From positions 19,902,001 through 19,966,000 of the forward strand of contig OZ316893.1 in assembly GCA_973895155.1 (NCBI GenBank): a stretch of DNA of 64,000 bases, in the 5' to 3' direction. Positions within the stretch are counted from its first letter, which is position 1. Every line of letters begins with the position of its first letter. Of this stretch, positions 58,684 to 64,000 are shown piece by piece. The DNA comes from Marsupella aquatica (lineage: Eukaryota > Marchantiophyta). The translations under genes and the position numbers were made by a program. The notes under the pieces were generated by a model, which was given only the letters and a program-made list of their open reading frames with translations, searched no databases and was not told where the DNA came from.

Positions 58684-60499
58684 CAATTGGATGACCTTAG
58701 CTGCCGCTGGGCCTTGAAGAGGGACTTCCCCTACTTGCAGTTAAATTGGAGGCAGACGACGTGATAAAAAAGCTGCTTATTATGCCGCAAGTGGCTCCGG
58801 GAAGCTGTGATAAAGTGCTGTAGGCCTATATTTCATCCAGTGCTGTATGGTGCTGAGTCACTCGAAAAGAGCCCATAGTCCGTTCCCAACATCTGAAACT
58901 TAATGGATCCCATTTACCGCAGATCCTTGAGAGTAGAAGCCAACGGCAGCTGTTGAAAAATTGTTTTTCAACAACTGATGAAAAAACGGATGATCAGGTG
59001 AACACGGCTGAGATCTGTCCTTTCTTCGAGAACCAATATTCCAGTGGGGACTTCCATTTTTAGTAGGGAGCGAGTCAGTGAATCAATTCTACCTTGAAGT
59101 GTGAAGAGAAGTTGATGTTGACTAATCGGTGAAGTCGACAGTGGGGTGAGCTCCAGCTTTGGGCCAAGGCTCGCTTTCTGAAAGTTGAGAAACTTCGGCT
59201 TGCGCCGATATCGGCTGATGTTGATTCTGCTTTCCAGTAAAGATACGTAACTGCTTTCTCTTCGGAGGAGCTCTTAAGTGAGGTGACCCGGAACCGTGAT
59301 TACTGATCACAGATATCTGAAGGCCGTGGGCATTGTGGAACAGCCAAGAGTGTTATGTTAGAGCATCACCACGGAAGACTGACATGAACATTTGGCACGC
59401 CTGTTGCCTGTGGGTATGTACCTAAATGGGTAGCAAGATCTTAAGCCTAGCTAGTCCGGAACGAATGCCCATTCTGTTTCCCAGCTGAGGGTTGAGAGCA
59501 AGCTTTAGTGAGGTCATAATTCCTTGATTTGCCTCTCGATAAATTGACCACATTCTCAGACAGGCTGCAGGTCAGGTCAACTATCTCCGGCCACGGTCAG
59601 TGTGTTCACAGCTTGGAGAGTTTCTGGTCACAACTAGGTGGACTCCTCCTCGTGCTCCATTGGGACCGTCTCGTGCTCTCGGAGAATTGAAGAATCGTTT
59701 GCTCTTCGTCTCTACTTCTCTTTCCTCTTTCCTCTTTTCTCTTTTCTCTTTTCTCTTTTCTCTTTTCTCTTTGCTTTTTCTTTTGCAGTTTGAAATTAGA
59801 GTCCCCTAATTGAAGGTGTATGGCTCATGTGGAGTGCATTGGGCCCATTTAGGCACTTTTGTAGGGTGTTCCCTCTCTGACTTGGATACTGCCTGGTTGT
59901 CACAATAACTGTATAATGTGCTTGAACTATCTCCACAATGGGTTCTCCTCAGATTGTAGAAGACGAGTTCACTGTACAGTGTAATTATAAAATGCAATTT
60001 TCTACCTCTGCACTTTACTGTATTATATCATGATCCCTAATCATAGTGACTTACATCCCAATGAGAACTGCATTCGGGATTGATATTTGTTAGGCTTTGA
60101 TTGGGCCAACCGCCCACCTGAGGTCCTGTGGGCTCAAAATTTGACTAATATTTTGCTGGGGAGGAAGAGATGAGATAGAGTTATGTTGCTGAGTGTAGAT
60201 TCTGAAATGAAGTGGTCTTTAAGTCACTTGAAAGTGTGCTGCCGATGGGTAGAGAAAGGTGGTCGGCGAATTCGCTCATTAACGTGGCTGTATTGTTCTT
60301 CATTAATCATCTGTAAGTGACATAGGTAAGTTTTTGCCGTGGGACACACATTTTGATACATCAGTGACTATTACCCGCAAATAGAGATGAGTAGAAAAAA
60401 CCATGTTGTAGGAAAAAGGAAACCTAACTTCTAGAAAAAAGGATTCCATGCTATTTTTCTTTTCATCCACATCTTTGTTTTTTGTCCGCACAATCACTT

Positions 60500-60727
60500 G
60501 AATTTTCAGTTATGCCCTCCGTTAGGCACTTAATTTCAGTTATGCCCTCAGTTGGACATCTTATTTCAATCATGCCTTGAGTTAGAGTGAGGCACTTAAA
60601 TTTCAGTTATGCCCTCAATTGGACATCTAATTTCAAATATGTCTTGAGTTAGAGTGAGGCACTTAAATTTCAGTTATGCCCTAAGTGACTTACCCTCACT
60701 AATTGCACATCTGATTTCAATTCTGCC
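60500..60727. repeat. Tandem repeat, about 66 bp, three copies
   Basis: CACTTAAATTTCAGTTATGC followed by CCTCAATTGGACATCT-ATTTCAA and GAGTTAGAGTGAGG occurs three times with some divergence; a partial copy precedes the first. Confidence 0.85.
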
Positions 60728-60808
60728 CAGGGTCTACACTAGGCTTCACTCTAGATAGAGTACACTGAGTAGCCTTTGATTGCGCTTTATTAGTTAGATT
60801 CCATTGCT

Positions 60809-60912
60809 CAGGAGTTTCTAATCCATTTGCAAGAAGAACTCTGTAGCATGTGACTTGAGACAGGAGTCTCTAATCCATTTGCAAGAAGAACTCTGTAGCA
60901 TGTGACTTGAGA
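60809..60912. repeat. 52-bp tandem duplication
   Basis: CAGGAGTTTCTAATCCATTT at 60,809 recurs as CAGGAGTCTCTAATCCATTT at 60,861; the rest of the 52-base unit is identical, indicating recent origin. Confidence 0.95.
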
Positions 60913-62613
60913 CAACTATGGAATCTAAAGAATTTTTAACGATGTAATGTCCATCATGGCACGTTGGTTCACTTAAGTGTTTGTTTTGCCCCGGCACCTA
61001 TCTGTAAAGTGGTCCTTGTGGCACTTGCAAAGCACCTTAGAATTGTCTTGCTGGGGCATTTATGAAAACATGGAAGTTACCATTTTTACTATCTTATCCT
61101 CCACACAAGTCTATTCTTATGACTCAAATTGTGAGCCTCCACCTGTCCCAAGACTAGTTACATGTTGTCTCAAGTTGGTCTAGTCTGGTAAAGCCACCCC
61201 CCCCAAAAAACAATTAAAAAAAATTTGAAAATGAAATGGGTGGGCAACCTAATAATGAGATTAGTTTTAGGAACGCGTTAATAGTCTTTAGTAGTTTGGG
61301 GACAGGAAACTAGAACATGGATTGCAGTCATGGGAATCTGTTCTGAAGCCACCAAGCGTGCATGCAAGTTGGTTATCATATTTTGTGAGAAGCAGAGGGG
61401 TAGTACAAAGATACTACCAAAGGCTAGGGATCCAAGGACAATGGTAGGAATCAGATTACACTCTCCAATGTTCACGCTCAACAAGAATCCCTCTCAGCCA
61501 TCTTGCACATACATGGGCCTTGAAAAGATGATCCAGATTTGCTACAGCGTCATTCAGGATGTACTTTCTCCTCTCCATGTTCTTAGCATCAATCCCAGGA
61601 GGGATAAGTGAATAAAGGACACTACTCTTCCATCCATTTTTAATTAAAATAGTAGGGACACAAATTAAAGACCTACTAATGCTACAAGTCACCAAGTGAA
61701 CCATATTTAAATATTCTGCACAGACAAGGGGAACATTTGAAACATGCAAAATGAGCTGTCACAAATACATCTCATATAGTATTTAGTTGCACGTACTTGC
61801 AGAAGGGCGTCCATAGTGCACGGCTGGTTATGAGAAACAATGGGGTGAGGCAAAGTGGTGAAGAGTCGGCCATTGGTAAATAAAATCTTTTAATAATTGA
61901 CGATATATAGAAACATAATCTTGGCTACAATATGATTGTCCATAAACTGCATTCAGTTCATGTCAACTGAAGGGCACAGACCTGAACTAATTTACGCATA
62001 AGATATTGCACACTAGATGCGAACACCAGAAAACCAGAAGTACTGATCTAACTATTATATAGTGGCAACTCAATAGCTACTCTTCAGGCACCTCTAGTAA
62101 TGTTATATTAAAAGCAATAGCATCCAGGCTAGTGACGATAACTACTAATCTAGATGCCCAGTCTCAAGGTCAGTCAGTTACCCCCTAGATAGAAAACCAA
62201 CCAAGACGAAACTCAGTCGCTAGGATGTCTCCTACAATTAAAGTGCTACCTCGTGTTCAGCAAGTTTGGCACAGGTTAATTCATTGGCTGTCAATAATTT
62301 TATGCTCTTTAGAACTCGCCATTGTCGACAGGTACTAATGATTGTTTGGTACTAGTGAAATTAATGATTATCTCTCCATTTTCATAGTTCTCAACGCACT
62401 GTAAAAGGGTATAGTCGATTCACTAGAAGCTGAGTTCTTGACTGAATGAAGTCGTGAAGATTGAGAGAAATCAAGTGAAGTTATGGGAGTCGTGGAGATG
62501 GAGAGAATCAAGTGAAGTTATGGGAGCTGGAAACTCCCAAGCTGTATACTTCCGTCTGTGAAAACCCCACGGTCCCGGACCTGCGTATACTGCTGTCCAT
62601 ATATGGGGTCAAT

Positions 62614-64000
62614 TTAAGTTTGCCTTCTCCGTTTGATGAGGCCGTAAGCATCCAAACATGTGCCTACCAGAAGACTGGCATAGGCTAGCACACTGACGCT
62701 CATGGCCAAGGAGAAACCATGTGCTCGAATCGAGCAAAACTTGAACCAACCGACAAAAGAACATCCGGGGCATCCACTAGGGACGGTCTTTTCTGCATCA
62801 GGATAAGTGAGAAACACCTTCCTCCAACTTTCAAAAATAGGTTCTTGATTGGGCCACACATGGTTCCAATCGACAGCATGACTATCCTCAACAAAGATCT
62901 TCGTCCCGTTGTTGTTCAGCACGTCGATAATCCATGCAGCAACGAAGGCTAGCACTAACAACTCGATGGCAGTCTACAGCACAAACGCACCAATAATCAG
63001 TACTTAGTTAGAACCGACTGATCGATGGTAATGACTAATCCGTCCAATTCGACAACGAAGTCGAGATAGTGAAAAGCGACTCATAAGTATTGAATTCCTG
63101 AAACCGGTGCTTGTACTGCACATTTGATTGCAGTGGTTTTCTGCCAGAGTGATTTTTTGTTGGATTTTCAGTAGTTTTGTACTATAGTGTTTTGATGTTG
63201 ACTTTCTACTGAAAAATGAGAAGCATATTTTAGAATTTAAGTTGTTTAATCGTTTAGGTGCAGGAGCAACTCATATGGGCGAATGTATGTGTGCTGAGTC
63301 TTCAAGGAGCTACAAGAACCAGGCGAACCCTCAGTCCAGCGTCCCATGCAATCCGCAGGTCAATAGCCAACAACAAGAGATTGCGATCATGTGCTTCAGG
63401 TTCTTTGAATCAAAGATTAGTCTATCAATTGATCAACGAAGGAATTTGTCACATGCGCCACTTTCATAGGTTATTCTAGAGCTAGCTCGATCTCAAATAA
63501 GATGGGAAAGCTTACAATGTGAAGTGCAAAAGCTGACCACCGCATCGAAGTGGGAGTTTTCTCGGCTACGCCCTTTCTTCCCATCACGAATGTAGCTACA
63601 AGGAGCAGGAACGAATACGCACAGACTGCAACATTGACGTACATGAAGAACCTGCAGAAGATTTGATCAAACCATAGACATTGTGTTAGCAATTTCACAT
63701 GTATTCGTCTCTTGTATAGGTATCGAATGCAAAGCTATCACTGATCGATAAGGTGCGATCTGGTCGCTGGCAGAGCTACAATTTTAGGCTGCAACCCTCC
63801 GGAGGGGTTGGATTCCACGAGAGCGAAAATCCAGTTTAAAAACAGGAGCACTCACATGACTGAGCCAGTGTCTTTGCAGTTGATATATTTATAAGACCAC
63901 CGTGTTGAACCATTATTATTCCACATCATGAATGCAGAATCCTGTTTTCCAAAGAAGACTAAACCGACGGCCGCCAAAGAGGAAATCAATGTCAGGACTC
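62614..64000 (-). CDS. CASP-like four-helix membrane protein (5' end outside window)
   Basis: Three exons are visible on the minus strand: 64000-63856 (partial), 63651-63516 and 62973-62614, joined by GT-AG introns with consistent phase. The readable product has four hydrophobic segments: one at the window edge (VLTLISSLAAVGLVFF), then FFMYVNVAVCAYSFLLLVAT, TAIELLVLAFVAAWIIDVL, and FSLAMSVSVLAYASLLVG before a basic tail KRRRQT. The order, the extracellular loop before the second helix and the CSFVGWFKFCSIRAHGFSLA block before the fourth helix resemble the Casparian strip membrane domain-like (UPF0497) family. CASPs carry a conserved Asp in helix 3; here a Glu is in the comparable place. CASP-like proteins form plasma-membrane scaffolds. 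The loop between helices 3 and 4 is longer than usual, so another four-helix family remains possible. Confidence 0.6.

Larger units (their letters stand above)
58203..62613. other. 3' flank of the ADIP-like gene and intergenic DNA with tandem duplicates
   Basis: No gene recognised in 4.4 kb. A pyrimidine microsatellite (TTTTCTC units) lies at about 59,718-59,772. Three separate tandem duplications are listed individually. The short ORF directly after the ADIP-like stop (58,202-58,423) is probably 3' UTR. Confidence 0.45.

Overview
The window looks like nuclear DNA of a land plant, most likely a seed-free one (bryophyte, lycophyte or fern grade). Three things point there. Genes have GT-AG introns of roughly 50 to 1,400 bases. 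The transposon families (Ty1/copia with an initiator-tRNA primer site, PIF/Harbinger, Mutator-like, hAT, tRNA-derived SINEs, possible Helitrons) are typical of plants. Plant-specific genes (a TPD1-like secreted peptide, a CASP-like membrane protein) sit beside a full-length CCDC39 gene, an axonemal protein needed only where flagella are built, here presumably motile sperm. I cannot name the species.

Layout. 1-3,200: repeats, a copia-type solo LTR with target duplication, short tandem duplications. 3,210-3,908 (+): two-exon TPD1-like gene. 4,000-7,900: tandem repeats and unrecognised ORFs. 7,936-9,636 (-): intact O-fucosyltransferase-like type II membrane protein. 11,532-13,318: foldback Mutator-like element with 9-bp target duplication. 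13,845-14,659: Helitron-like repeat. 15,940-25,652 (+): CCDC39, reconstructed here as 17 exons encoding about 979 residues. 26,570-29,050: SINE, MITE in a GC-rich minisatellite, hAT transposase remnant. 33,025-37,192 (-): 11-exon, 483-residue SMP-C2 (synaptotagmin/NTMC2-like) lipid-transfer tether. 40,340-42,150: SINE and a PIF/Harbinger element. 44,864-45,365: second Helitron-like copy. 45,542-51,013 (-): full-length copia retrotransposon with LTRs identical apart from one 54-base indel, 5-bp target duplication, PBS and PPT, but broken reading frames. 51,000-57,000: no recognisable gene. 57,003-58,202 (+): single-exon ADIP/SSX2IP-like coiled-coil protein. 62,614 to the window end (-): CASP-like four-helix membrane protein, 5' end outside the window.

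The genes do not form an operon or an obvious cluster; this is gene-sparse plant chromatin with about one gene per 10 kb. CCDC39 (96-nm axonemal ruler) and the ADIP family (centrosome and microtubule organisation in other organisms) are both microtubule-related, but 31 kb apart, and I infer no co-regulation. I did not find a clearly new biological system. The most informative unusual items are the recently inserted copia element that is already coding-defective, the foldback MULE carrying minisatellite arms, a SINE-tail-derived tandem array, and a striking number of two- to three-copy short tandem duplications, two of which touch the CCDC39 coding sequence.
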